Below, piece by piece: positions 1 to 12,700 of a stretch of 64,000 nucleotides of DNA. Position numbers and translations under genes: made by a program. The notes beneath the pieces were generated by a model, which was not told the DNA's origin, did no database searches, and saw only the letters and a list, made by a program, of their open reading frames with translations. How positions within the stretch are numbered: position 1 is the first letter of the stretch; every line of letters starts with the position of its first letter. Source of the DNA: Angiostrongylus vasorum (Eukaryota > Nematoda > Chromadorea > Rhabditida > Metastrongylidae); NCBI GenBank assembly GCA_018806985.1, contig JADANN010000409.1:372001-436000 (forward strand), in the 5' to 3' direction.

Positions 1-671
1 ATCATGCTTCCGTCTAGGGTTCCCCTCAGTATAGAAGACAACAAGAAGAGGGTATTATGCGGAAGGATGGCAGTACGGACTGCGTTTGATCCTCTGAGAG
101 AGCCATGGACTAACTGGCGAAGGTGGGACTCCGCACTCGCCTTTGTGGCTCCGCAATCTTCAGAGAACTCTGCTTTGCAGCAAACACGTTGGTTGGAAAT
201 ACACTTCAGCAACGAAATTTCTGCGGACAACCTACAGAGCGCATGAGCGGCGTCTTCTGAAATCTAAGCTGCACAAACAACGTTCCGGAATGTGCAGTTG
301 AGATCGTTGAAACCTATTCTGCTTTCGAGATTCAGGGGATTACACATCGACGTCGAAAGATGTATTGGCCGGTCATGTGAAGAGCAGCGGAGACACTCCG
401 AGAGAATTTGGGCGTCCTCTAGAGCGATCAGCTACAAGATGAGCGGATATGTTTATAGCTAAAATAAACCAGCTGTATTCACAGCTGCAAAAAGCGTTAT
501 AAATTAGAAGTTGATAGTAGTACATGTCATCACTCTCGAAGTAGACCACCTTCATGTATGGCGATCCGGAGGGAAAGCAGTAAATGAAGAGTGTGCTGGG
601 CGTAGATAACAGGCCGTCCAAGTCTCTCAGTAATAAAGAAAACGACTCAATTCGGTGCAAACAGAGATCAC

Positions 672-728
672 CTACCACGAGGACTCAGAACAAGTCGCAG
701 GCTCATGAATGACGTGCGCGAGGATTCT
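672..728 (-). CDS. TBC1D30: TBC1D30-like gene, terminal exon (tentative)
   Basis: A 47-nt intron would separate it from exon 16 (acceptor TTCCTTATGAG, poor). It gives 18 residues and a TAG at 674-672. Other acceptors at about 490 and 460 (TTTTTGCAG, TATTTTAG) could give a different end, so the C-terminus is unresolved. Confidence 0.35.
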   Translation of the reverse strand, partial: RILAHVIHEPATCSESSW

Positions 729-3700
729 CTCATAAGGAAAATTTGCAGAGTCCAGTAAGATAAGCGCATTCTTACCCAATGGTGTAACCCAGCGAAAGTT
801 TTCTTAGTTCGCTTTAGATAATAATGAACGGAATTACAAGTGTTATAGGTGAGAGGTGATTCCTTAGTTGCGGACATTGTAGCTGCGAACGCGGTCGATT
901 GTCTAGGCTTAATTTTGAATTTGGTCGATTAAGACTGATTTGACGGCTAACTACTCACTTGCTCTCATCTCTGGCTAGTATCGGCCCCAACAACAGATGA
1001 TTGAACACGGGTGGTGAGAACGACAGAGGATATGTCAACGATGTTAGCTTTGAGACGTTAGAGAGTGCGTTCTGATTGTTATTGTAGGCAACTGAAAAGT
1101 TTCCAGTGATGCATTTACTTCTGGTTGATGTGAAATTGTCCCCAAAAATCCGACAGGTTAGAACCACTGCCGCATGTTTCTGCTGTTGTTGCTTGAGCTG
1201 GTACTGCTTTTGCAACTGGCGAAGGTCGTTCCATGTCGTCAAGTCGCGTTTTCTTCTCACACGAGCATGGCCTGAAATGTAATGGTCACGAGGTCGTTGT
1301 CCAGATTCTCGCTGACTGATGTATTTTTGCATAAAAAACTCCATTCTATCGTAGACTCAGCAAAGTTTGGTGTTAGCACTATTTCTTTTTGATTCATTAT
1401 CAATATTAGCTTTCGAATGCTCATTATCTCATCTTGGAAACTACGGATCATTCGGAAAACAATTTTCAAGAAATCCCGTGTCCTCTACCCTCCTCACTTT
1501 CCGTCTCTCTCACTTTGTTATTCTTTCTTTTCTTCTTTCTTTCTTTCTTTCCTTCTTCCCTTTTTAGAAGGGTTCTGGTCAGTTCTAATGGAGAACTATC
1601 AAATCCTGCGGTGATGGTTGGGTAATTTGCATAATTTGAGCTCTTACTTCAAAAAACCACACCGTTCTGTAACGAATTTAGCAACCATAACTTAAATAAT
1701 GTTATATCGTGGCCTAAGTTTTTTGTATTCACGTTGTTTTCGTAAGACATAGGCGTAGTGTTGGTCACCGACAAGGAATGCTCGGAACGTACATGTGACG
1801 GCTGATAAAACAGTGGCTTCTGTCAGCATATCAACAACTCTTAAATTTAATTTGGTATACTGGCTTCACTGCGCTTACAATTGTGGCCTAAAGTCTAAAC
1901 AGAGGACAAGGCGTTTGGTGTCGTCGAAATCCCCTACAGTTGCGCCAGGCATCCAACTCCATTCGTGCCATTCTAGAGGTGATTAAATGCATACTTGGCC
2001 TATACATTGACTTTCAGTGGCAAATGATCTATCAACTCAATCTTTTAAGACAATCCTAATCCCAGTTTGCTGCCTGCGGTTAGATGAAAAACTTGATTTG
2101 TCAGTGAAGCGGGATTGAATAAGTGTACTTTACAGAGTGTCCCTTACCCAGTGCGCTACGCGCGAGCAACATTTGATGGAAAAAAATTCAAAATATGCAG
2201 GTTTCTACTGTAGGCTTTTCGAACTAACGAACACGGTATGCATGCCGCTTCTTCGTCTGAAGGATCGTCGTATAGAATGTTGTTGACATTTTTTCGAAAC
2301 GATTTGATCGTGGTTGAAAGCGGTTGAATGTTCCATGTATGCTTTTCGCGAAGCTCTGCCAGTCCAGGATAGGGAAACTCAGCCATTGAATAGATTACCT
2401 AAAAGAAGAGCCTTATGCTGGTCGGAAAAAACCATATCAGTCATTTGCAGTCCGTTGAAGTAAATTCTGCTGAGAAAGTAATGAAAAAGATTTGTCATAG
2501 AAAGATGAAACATGTTGTACTCCTTTCTGCTAGCTTCATTTATCTACGTTGCCTTCGCAACTGTCTTTGAGTCTTAAATGTATGATAACGAAACTTTTGC
2601 TGGTGACCCATTCAATCTATTTAGCATAATGAGGTTGTTTTAGAGTTCTAGAGGTAAAAACACATTCGTATCATTTAACCCTTCCTGGATTCTTCTCGAA
2701 CATTCCGACTCAGTAATTTGCAGAAGACGGCCGGCTATACATGCAATAAAATTACAAATCCTAGAGGTGGAGATACTATAAAGACATAAGGTAAACCAAG
2801 AACCGTGGAGTCAGTGACAGGAACCAGTGCTAATTATAGCACTATGCGCCGACGTGAGCTCTGTAGGAGTCAAAAAAAGATATGGCCGCTTTTAAATCAA
2901 CATATCTCAGCTTTTGTGGATTTTACTAATTTCAGTTAAAAGAATGCTGGAGCCTACAGCTTTTTTGTTAACAGGTTAAAAGTTTTCTTATTTCACCACT
3001 ATGAAGAAATTCTTATTTTCCGCAGCCGTAAGACATAGTCTTTCACCTGTTTAGCTTAAAGACTGATGTTACGAACACGAAAGCAAATGGAGAATTGGGA
3101 TTCGACCCAACAGATCACGATGATGTTTCCCAAGACAACTTTATGTTTGCAGATACTGTTCCTCCGTTGGATTTTTAGAAACTCCGGTTTCATTATCCTT
3201 CTTTGGAATTCTTAATTGTGGCTCTACATAAATTTCAAAGGGCACTGCATAAGACTGATGCGGTTAATGCGATAGAGGGAGCTTCTTCTGTAAGCCCTAA
3301 ATTGTTTTGAACCCTTGAAAGCCTCTAATGATCGAAAAATCATCGTCAGTTATCGAGAAATTAGCTTCGTCACGAAAGTGTTGATTTCTTTTCTGGTGCT
3401 TTGTTAACGTTTTCCATGACATTGCTTTCTTCCTGGTGAAGACGCACAACTAGTTAGTACCCATGCTGAGCTCGTTTTTGAGGGAAGTATGCGTGACGCA
3501 TTCGATGTTCTACAAATGCAGTAAGCGTAAAAGAGCAGCAGATTTTTTTTTATTTTTTTTATCGTGAGCAGCATATAGGGCGCGTGTGGCGCAATGGTCG
3601 GAGGTGCCCTTCGACAAATATGGGATCAATCCCCGTAACGGGCTCACTAAGCCTTCCATGCTTCCGGGGTCGGCAAATTGCTAGCAGACCTGTCTGAGAG

Positions 3701-6700
3701 GATACCAGCACTGGCTGGATACATCGATAGGCCATTGTGAGTCATTGTAAAGACCAGATATGCATTCTTTCAGCTCCAAACGATGTTCAATGAAGTCGAA
3801 TGCATCGCGCATCCCTCGGGGATTGATCAACGCCGAGAGCTTCATCCTTTATTTATCCTTTTGTCGTGAGTAGCGGTATGAGATTCAATTGTAAATCGGT
3901 GTGTCCATTATAGCAACAAAAAAACAGTTGATCCTTAACGCCCGGGTACTATAGGGTCCATAGCGGTCGAAGCGGTCGTGTGGATACTATGGTGTCCATA
4001 TTCACTTCAGTAGACACCAGAGTTTATTTTACCGTACGATGTACATTATTCATTCGGTAGCTAATCCAAACCAGATCGAAATAGTAAGGATGAAATCGGA
4101 AAAAGCCACACTTTACACCTAATGATTTAAAAAACCTTTTTTTTGAAAAAGTTCATTGGCCGATAACAAACTAACAATCAAATATGTGTTTTCATTCTAA
4201 TTGTGATGGTCGTCGTATGGAATGTATGAATGTAAAAAACACCGAAATGGACTCAACACAAGGTGCAGAATGCTTCAAAATGCTGATAGCAATGCACCTT
4301 CATAATGGACAACTGTAACTTGCAGTAAATAGTACCATATATATCAAGTCTCTTCCACAGTTCTGTCGTGTACATGACCGCTAATGCACTCCGGCTATTT
4401 AAAAATCCGCAATCGAGGAAAACTGAGTCGTCATTAGTTTGCCCCACCTCGAACTAGCTGGGCCTTACGGGTTAACATGTTCACGATTATGTCCAATGCT
4501 TTGTCGCACGTTAAATGAATTTGAATCAATGCGCACCGTCCATTATGTCACCTCTTATCCCTCGCTTTCCCGCAGACATCAAGTACATCCTTCACCAGAA
4601 GCTCAGCTTAACTCAGCATAAACAAAAGAGAGGAATGGAATGCCGATGTAGATGAACGGATTTTTCATGAACATCAAGTCACATTAAGTAAAGACAGTAG
4701 CTTTTCTTAGTCGGCACCTAGTACACCTAGTAAATCCATAGCGGGAAAACCGTCGATTGTATGCTAGAACTGTGGCAAGAAAAATCTGTGGTAAAGGAAA
4801 TAGCTGGAAGGAATATGTCTTGGAATTAATGAGCGTATTCACTGTGCTGTTAATATTCATTTCGACACCAGAGAAATAGGACGATGAATGACTTTTTTTG
4901 TTAACTTTGCTTGTTATTTGACTGTTTTTTACCTTCCTCCGCCACATTTCTAGTCGAGAGGGCTTTCAGCCGCCTTCGAACCTACCCAGTTCCTACTGTT
5001 TAATTCTATTTTACAACTTCAAGTCATCGCTTCTGTATCAAAGGTACGTTGCATAGATAGCACTAAGAATAAAAAATAATGGTGTGTAGATGTGTAAAAA
5101 CCGGGAAGTGGTTGATAGATACAATGTAACCATATAAATCCCGTAATTTAAAGTGTGACTCCTCGATCGGAGTTCACAATTTGGGAACAGGGGGAGAATT
5201 GCGAAATGCAGTACGAAACCACAATGTTTTACTTATTTGTTTACTGCGTACTATAATTTTCATGGCAGGGGTATGATGCGAAATCAACCACAGCGATGCT
5301 GAGATATTCGCAAAACTTGTACCACGGGTCAGATCCAACCACGACTTCCTTTCCGGGGACTGGCGCACCACACCCTGCGCCACGGAGGCCCTTGCTCTGC
5401 TTTTCACTCAGCTAGTTTCCTATCTACCAGTGCCATCAGCAATCACCTGTCAACGAGATTGATCTGGGGAGCACACATCAGCATTGAACACAGTTGAGCT
5501 GAGGCTGCAGCCGAAACCGGAAGGGGAAGTCACAGTGCGAAACATTTGCTTAAAGGTATTCAAGGTGACGCTCTACTGTGCTCAGACTGAACCAAAGAAA
5601 AGAAAAAATATCAAGAAAGACTAACCTTCATTAAATGATCTTGCTCTTGCTCGTTCATTTCCATGAGATCTTTGCATAAATTTTTCATAAGCGTATAGAA
5701 CTCATCAGCACTTGATGTATGCAAGATTTTCCTAAAACTGTAGTTCTTAATGTTAACCTTTTGTTTGCTGCCTACTATATTTGTTCACGGCAGGGTATTA
5801 TATGAAATACACCCACGACGATACTGAAATATTCGCAAGACTCGGACCCCCGGCCAGATTGAACCATGGCTTCCCGTCCGGGGACTCGCGTAGTACACAC
5901 TGCACCACGGAAGCCCTCGCTCTGCGAATCTCCCAGCCAGTTTTAGGCCTAACGTGGTAGTAGGCACGTGTAATGTCTTATTTAGGTATGTAGTACGCCA
6001 GATGGATGGTCCAGTAATTAGTAATTCCTATGTGTAGAGGACCGTATTGGTTCATTATCGTCTGACCTCCTTCGAGATCCTTCTTAGTTAGGTGGAGTTC
6101 CAAGTTTTGAAATTGTGACTCTTTCCAGACCAGTTAATATGTTTAGCCACTTTTCTTTACCTTTCTCTACCTTGTCAAGTTTTTTTCAAGGAGATGCGCG
6201 GAAAACGAAAATCGGACACCTGCTAATTTTTGACCATAGTGCGATGGCTGTTCTAATGAGAATCTCGGAACCGTTCAACATCAGTGCGTCCCATACACGC
6301 ATTACGCAGTTCCTTGGCAGACAGGTAGTGAACAATGTGAGAAACCACTGCATCGAAAAAAGGTTTGTAAGTGGCGGTTCGTATTCGTTGCCTGGAATCG
6401 TGTAGTCACTAATAGAACAAGAATTTGACTTCTCTTCCCTTTTCCTACACATCTATCCCTAGTCTTATACATGAGTTAATTTGTTGCTTTATCTCTTTGT
6501 ACATCTCCCCAGAACTTTGCTTATTTTATTAACCCCTTGTTTAAGTCAATGAATGCCTCGAAACGACTTTAAAAAAAATAAAGGGTAAAGCTCTTGGCGT
6601 TGATCAATCCCTGAGGGATGCGCCATGCATTCGACTTCACCAAGCATCTTTTGGAGGTGATTGAATGCACATCTGGCCCATACGTGACCCGCGGCGACCT

Positions 6701-9700
6701 ACCGATGTATCGAGCCAGTGCTGCTATTCTCCCAGACAAGTCTGGTACCAATTTGCGATCTCGGAGGGATGGAAGGCTTGGTGGGCCATGGGCACGAGGG
6801 ATCGATTCCACGTTTGTGCTGCAGTGCGCTTCCGACCACTGCGTCACACGCGCCCGAAACGTCTTTAAAATTGAAAACCCATAGTAACGTCGGTAGATAG
6901 GAACCGGGACGGAGTCGTTCATTTGCTTGTCTTCAGATCTTGTAAAGCTGTGCTACACTCTGGGAGCGTAAGTTGTTAGAAATATAAAAGAATGTAAAGT
7001 TTCTGATCTCAACTGTTTTCATGGATGCTGCTTCGGTGATTAGAGCAAGCATTCGATGAACTCTGAAGTTGTTCAAGATGATGAATAATTGCTGGTAGTC
7101 GTTGTAACATCAGATCTCGCATTACAATCAGATCCACTGAGAGAGCACCAAGTGATTGATCGAAATAACCTCGTGGCAAAACACACTCGATAAGGAAAAT
7201 CATAACCTAAACGTTTCAAATTATTCATAGGCGCGATTATGTGACGCTGCTGAAGGCAGAGCAGTGGTCGCACTTCTGTTCTATGATTCACCGACAATGC
7301 TATTCATTCACGTCTACACATTGAAGACTCACTGAGCGAAACCGTACTATTTTAGACGAGGTGGTTTTAAACCTTCAACAACTAACGAACTGTGCGCATT
7401 GATCCCAATGCATTAGCATATAGGGTAGAAATGATGACCGCAGTCGACTTTGAACTACCTACCTCTGATGAAAATGAACTTCATTGATTGAACCAAAAGC
7501 TTTCGAAAATACTGATTCTTACCAGTAAGATAAAGGTTGATCTATTCTACCGAGATAAAACTTATTTTCTGGAGCCCAGGAAATGTCTTTTCTTTCAGCT
7601 TTCTTCTTTGTGAAAAAATCAATATCGATCGTTATGTGTTAAATAAGCTGATTATTTGAAACCGAATTGATTATGATTGTGCAAAGATTTATTCTGATAT
7701 CGAAATACCTTCAGTGCAATGTCAGTACGGTACTCAACTACTTGAAGTATTAGGGCAGCGATCACATTGAATCCTTGACAGTATCCAATATCCTTGTTGA
7801 ACCTAAAAAATGACAAGAGAAGAAGATTAGTCGTCGAATTTTAATGGAAATGGGATACGTCACATGAAAATGAACTTTCTTTGGGCTAGGCGGCTATAAT
7901 AATCCAAAGACTCGTTTCGAGGCCAAGAATCCCGACAAAACAGACACATCAGTGTAGTGAGTTCTTCTTCAAGATATCTTGCACACTTTCTTCTCCTTTG
8001 TCCATTTTTCCCTTTTAAAACTATTGTATCACCTATTACAGGAAAAGGCACGTGTTACGCAGTGGTTAGAACTGCTTTAGGATTCACGTGGTCGTCGATT
8101 CGATCCTGGCGGTCGGCAAGTATGAACCACACTAGCCTGGGAGGATGAAAACACTGAACTGTTCCTTCCATCGGCCAAGGCGAATGCATGCTTTCATTGG
8201 TTAAGTATGTATTCAAATACCTCTACGATGCTAGAAATGGAGTGCATAGTGCATCTCTTAGGGATTGCGCCACATCATCTATCTTTTTATCACAGGAAAG
8301 TTTTAGAAAATGGAAGCCTACCTAGCATACGCTAGGAGAACCTGCTTGAGCTTCTTTTCGTCATCAAACTCATTCCATCCTGTTCGATTAAGATCCTAAA
8401 CAGAATGTTATATGAAGTTTCAATGTCTCGTATTCTTTCAGTATATTTACGTAATAGATTATTCTAAATAGTTTACCTTTAATATTTGTGAGTGGATTTT
8501 ATTATCGTCCGGTTGTATCTTTTCACTTAACGTGTTACGTCGAATCTGTTCCCATTTGAAACCAGCCAATCTGATGTGGAGATCTGCCAGGGTTGACCAT
8601 AGCTGTGGGCAAAAAGTCCATTTGAAACTTGGGATGATCATGGCTCACTTTTATTTTAAAAAATTTCTGTTGACCTAACAAGGATTTCCTTAGGAAAAGA
8701 TTGGTGAAGAAAATCCACAAAGTTCCTGGAGGATGATACCACGCGATGGACCATTCTCCCAGTAGTTTTCAAAGCCTTATCACTCACATTTTCATCGAAC
8801 CATTATAACAAATGCAATATCGTCTATTATACGAACTTTACTCAACATGAGAGGAAATTTGTCTATTGGAATTCTGAGATTTTCATGTAGTATCCGGAAA
8901 ACGCTTTGTAAAGACTTCATAATAGTAAGAAGCTCAGTAGCACAACTCCCATATGGATAACCACCAACTTTAATCCTTATGAGACCAGGAATCCCTCCTG
9001 GTATACGTGTTATGACCCTCATAGATTGTTTCCATTGTTCCACTCCACCGTTGTTCGATAGCGGTTCAAGACTGAATCTAATTTTGGAGTCAGTACCTGA
9101 AATTAATAACTTTTTTTTAAAAGAGCTGAACGTTTTGATCAGTTGCTTCACTTCACCCTATAAGCTATAAGGTTGTATTAAGCTGTAGGCTAGAAATCCA
9201 GAGATGGAGCATCTGAACTCAATAAAAATCGGTATCCTTACTCCGCATACGACTATGTTGACTTATAACAGAGTTCATGATCTTGACCACAAGGAAAGTC
9301 AAATACATGCCATTTAGATGACTTAACGCTCTCTGCTAAAGAGAATTCTTTCGTGAAAATGACGAAGTATCGAAGAAGACCTGAGCAAAACCACGAAAAC
9401 AATGCTATTCACTAATGAGCACTTCGAGCAAATCAATATGTACCCTTTTTTTTGATGAGCTTGCACGAGATTGACAAGCAGTTTTATTCGGCTAACGTTT
9501 CGACGTCTTCGTCTTCATCAGAACCGACGATCCGAGCCGATAGCCCACCGTTCTTCTTCGACTCGATGTGGGTTCTTCGCCTTCGTACCGAGCTGTGTCT
9601 TCCCACTTCGAGCAAAGTTAAACGATTTGAAAAACTTGATTCTAATACAGACTTTGCGGTACGGACTAGATCGAAGCCAGGGGATTACGTAGTTCTCTGT

Positions 9701-12700
9701 TGTTTTCCTATGTATCCTCATTACAACTGGATTCCACGAAGTGACCCTACTGCAACGAATTTGCTGACAGCAGCACTGAATTACTTAACGAAATCGGTCG
9801 AATGGGGTGAAAGGATTGTACGCAGTGGCAAGTAAATCACGGAAAATTTTCTGTTTTATTGATGTCATTGTGGCCAAGTGAATGCTTCTGCTAGTTAGTA
9901 AATCAGAAAAGAGGACAGGACTTCTAATAAGCAGTAAGTGATTTCGATAAGCATAAGAAATGTAGGATTCATATCTTCAGATAAACAAAGGAGAAAAGAT
10001 AAAGGGTAAAGTTCTCGGCGTTGATCAATCCCTGAGGGATGCGCCATGCATTCGACTTCATTAAGCACCGTTGAAGGTAAATGAGTGCATATCTGGCTCT
10101 TACAATGAGTCGCGGGGTCTACCGATGCATCGAGCCAGTGCTGCTATCCTCCCAGACAAGTCTCGTACCAATTTGCTGACCCCGGAGTGATGGAAGCCTA
10201 GGTGGGCCACGGGTGCGGGGATCGATCCATGTGTGTGTCGCAGGGCGCCTCCGACCACTGTGCCACTCGCGCCCTATCTTAAGATATCTTCTTACAATTC
10301 CTAATCCCAGTAGAGTTTGTTCGGCGAGTTGATTGACGTTTGTCTTGGATATGAGCTGTGACAACAGCGATTGAAATGATAGAATGAACCTGGTTCTCAC
10401 CGCAACTTGTCGGCGACGTGAAGTCTTGACTACTCTCTTATTCCCTTATCAGTGGCTTATGGCCGAAAATTTCAACGACCATTTCAGTAAAAGTGCAATT
10501 GCTTATCGATTTCGTCATAACTGTGCAGTAGTAATGAAAACCGTTTGAGTTCTTATCAAGCAATGCTGGTCTCCACAGCTTTTTCCTGCTTTCTTTCCTG
10601 GTTTTCAATTCCGCTACGAGTTCTTTCCACCCTTAGCCACTTTCTTGTAATTAATTGGATAAAGCGTTCGTTGTTCATTCCACGACCTTTCCTGTTCTGG
10701 ACCGATATGTATTCCGTTCCTTCAAGCAGCGTAAAAGTGATCTGCTGGACTTCGGGATCGATCCGATGCATGGCACCTCTATCTGCTAGCCTAATCTCGC
10801 CGATACCAAAATTCCTAGATTTCATTAGTACTGCAGATTTTTCACCGAATCATATGGATATCGTTATTCAGAATACGGTCTAGGCTCTGCGAAGTCGCCG
10901 AATAGTTAGCCGCCGAACCATGGCATGAACAACAACGACTTGTTTGCACCAACTTTGTATCAGCTCAATAAGGTCAGTTCGTACGAATTAATAAAAAGTT
11001 ATTCGCCTGAAACAGTACTGCCGTTCACTGCTCTCACTTTCCAACTGTCTTTTGAAAATCTTGCTTACCGCTACTGTATAAGACTAATGCACTGACTAGT
11101 TTTTCTGTGAAATGGCCATGAGAATTGCGCTCAACACTGAGCATTTCGCGGCTTGTTTCGTTCGATAGAAAGCTTTTTTGTCGGAGCATTTTGACGAGAC
11201 GTTGGTTCGCTTTCACTATTTCATTGTTGAGCGTCGTGAGCTCATTCTGTAGTTGAGCTATGTCTAGAAATTAGTCGATTATGTGGCTTAAAGGATTAAA
11301 TATGAAAGAATAATCGATTAGATGCGTCTGATGACGTAATTAAGGTAAATAAAACACTTCAGAAGAACTTTAGAGACAGATCCACTGCATGAATATGTGC
11401 GTGGAAGGTTCTAGTTTTTCAACCTTGTCTGGTAATTTTTCTTGAAAATCACATGATTGATGCTGTTCATAAATATAGGCTCTCCTAAAAAAATAACAGC
11501 TACCTCCGTTCAACGCTCATCTTTATCTCACTTGTAGTTCCGTTAATTATCGAGTAACTCGAACTCACATTAATAAACTTACTCCAACTTATAGCTCAAG
11601 AGAGCTACTCTGTAGGTTCACTTCATTGACAAGGACAGTGCCACACTTTTTTTAAAATATAATCTCTTTATGTCTGCTGTTCTTCACGAAGATGTATTCA
11701 TGGATAGCTATGTCATGCTACAATATTCATCTTTTTTTGGCTTCCAAACGGAAATATCGAATTCCGCAATTTATGTTACCTTGTGGCCTCCCTACGGTTT
11801 ACCGCCTCATCGTGGCTAAGAGGTGTTACTTAGTGTCGGGCAGGAACCCCAGCCAAGAGTAAACCTATACCAGGATCCACCACCGTCCTGGTATCAAACT
11901 AGTCGCATGGCCGTAAACCTCCCTCTGATCCGTAGGGACGGCGACTGCCCGTGGTGGTGAAGACCTGGGGCAGACTTTGGTCTGGCTGAGCTAGGGACTC
12001 CAGTGAACCACAATGGCTAAACAGGCAAAACTCGAAAAAGTGGAGATTGTGCTGATGCCCGCACAATCAGTGAGGACGGGCCATCCAAGTATCCAAGTAG
12101 GTTAGGTTACCTTGTGGACTTGTTATCGCGTTGGAACTATTGGTCTGGCCGATAAACTAATTAGGAAGTTCGATACTTTATCTTTCTTTATTTTATTACA
12201 CACCATCCATCTTCATGCACTGCGCATATCCTAGTACTTCTTCCACTCACTTTGTTGTCCTGCATCACCCATGAAGATGTCCGACTTTGCTTGTAAGTTC
12301 GGCTACGATTTGGTCGTTTCATCGTTTTGAAAATCGTTAAAAAGATCGAAACCGAAAAAAGTGCTAATCGAGCATGATTCTGTTGGAATACCCCAACCTC
12401 TTTGCTGGTCTTCCGAAGTCTTGCGACAGGCAGTCACCGGCCTTTGAAAACCTTTGGGAACTTTTTCTCATGTAAGTCTGTTCCCAATTAGGGACGCCCG
12501 AAGGATGAGAGGCTTGAGTAGGCTCGAGGCATGGTCAGAACCAACGCCACTACATTTATCGTATGATACCTCTAACCACAACACTACATACGAATCTGCA
12601 TTGGATATTAACACCTACACGACCAACTCTATAGAACTCCACACATCTCAAAGACGTGTACTTAAACAAAAACGTTGGAAAACCGTACTGAACGCTTGAA

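Noticed and set aside
6618..6884. Overlapping open frames on both strands
   Set aside because: They lie inside SINE A2; the same frames recur in other A copies and are not genes.
9452..9835. Plus-strand open frame of 127 codons
   Set aside because: It begins inside the complement of a ribozyme-bearing element and has no domain.
10545..10883. Plus-strand open frame of 112 codons
   Set aside because: It is antisense to the possible alternative exon and reads as random hydrophobic sequence.
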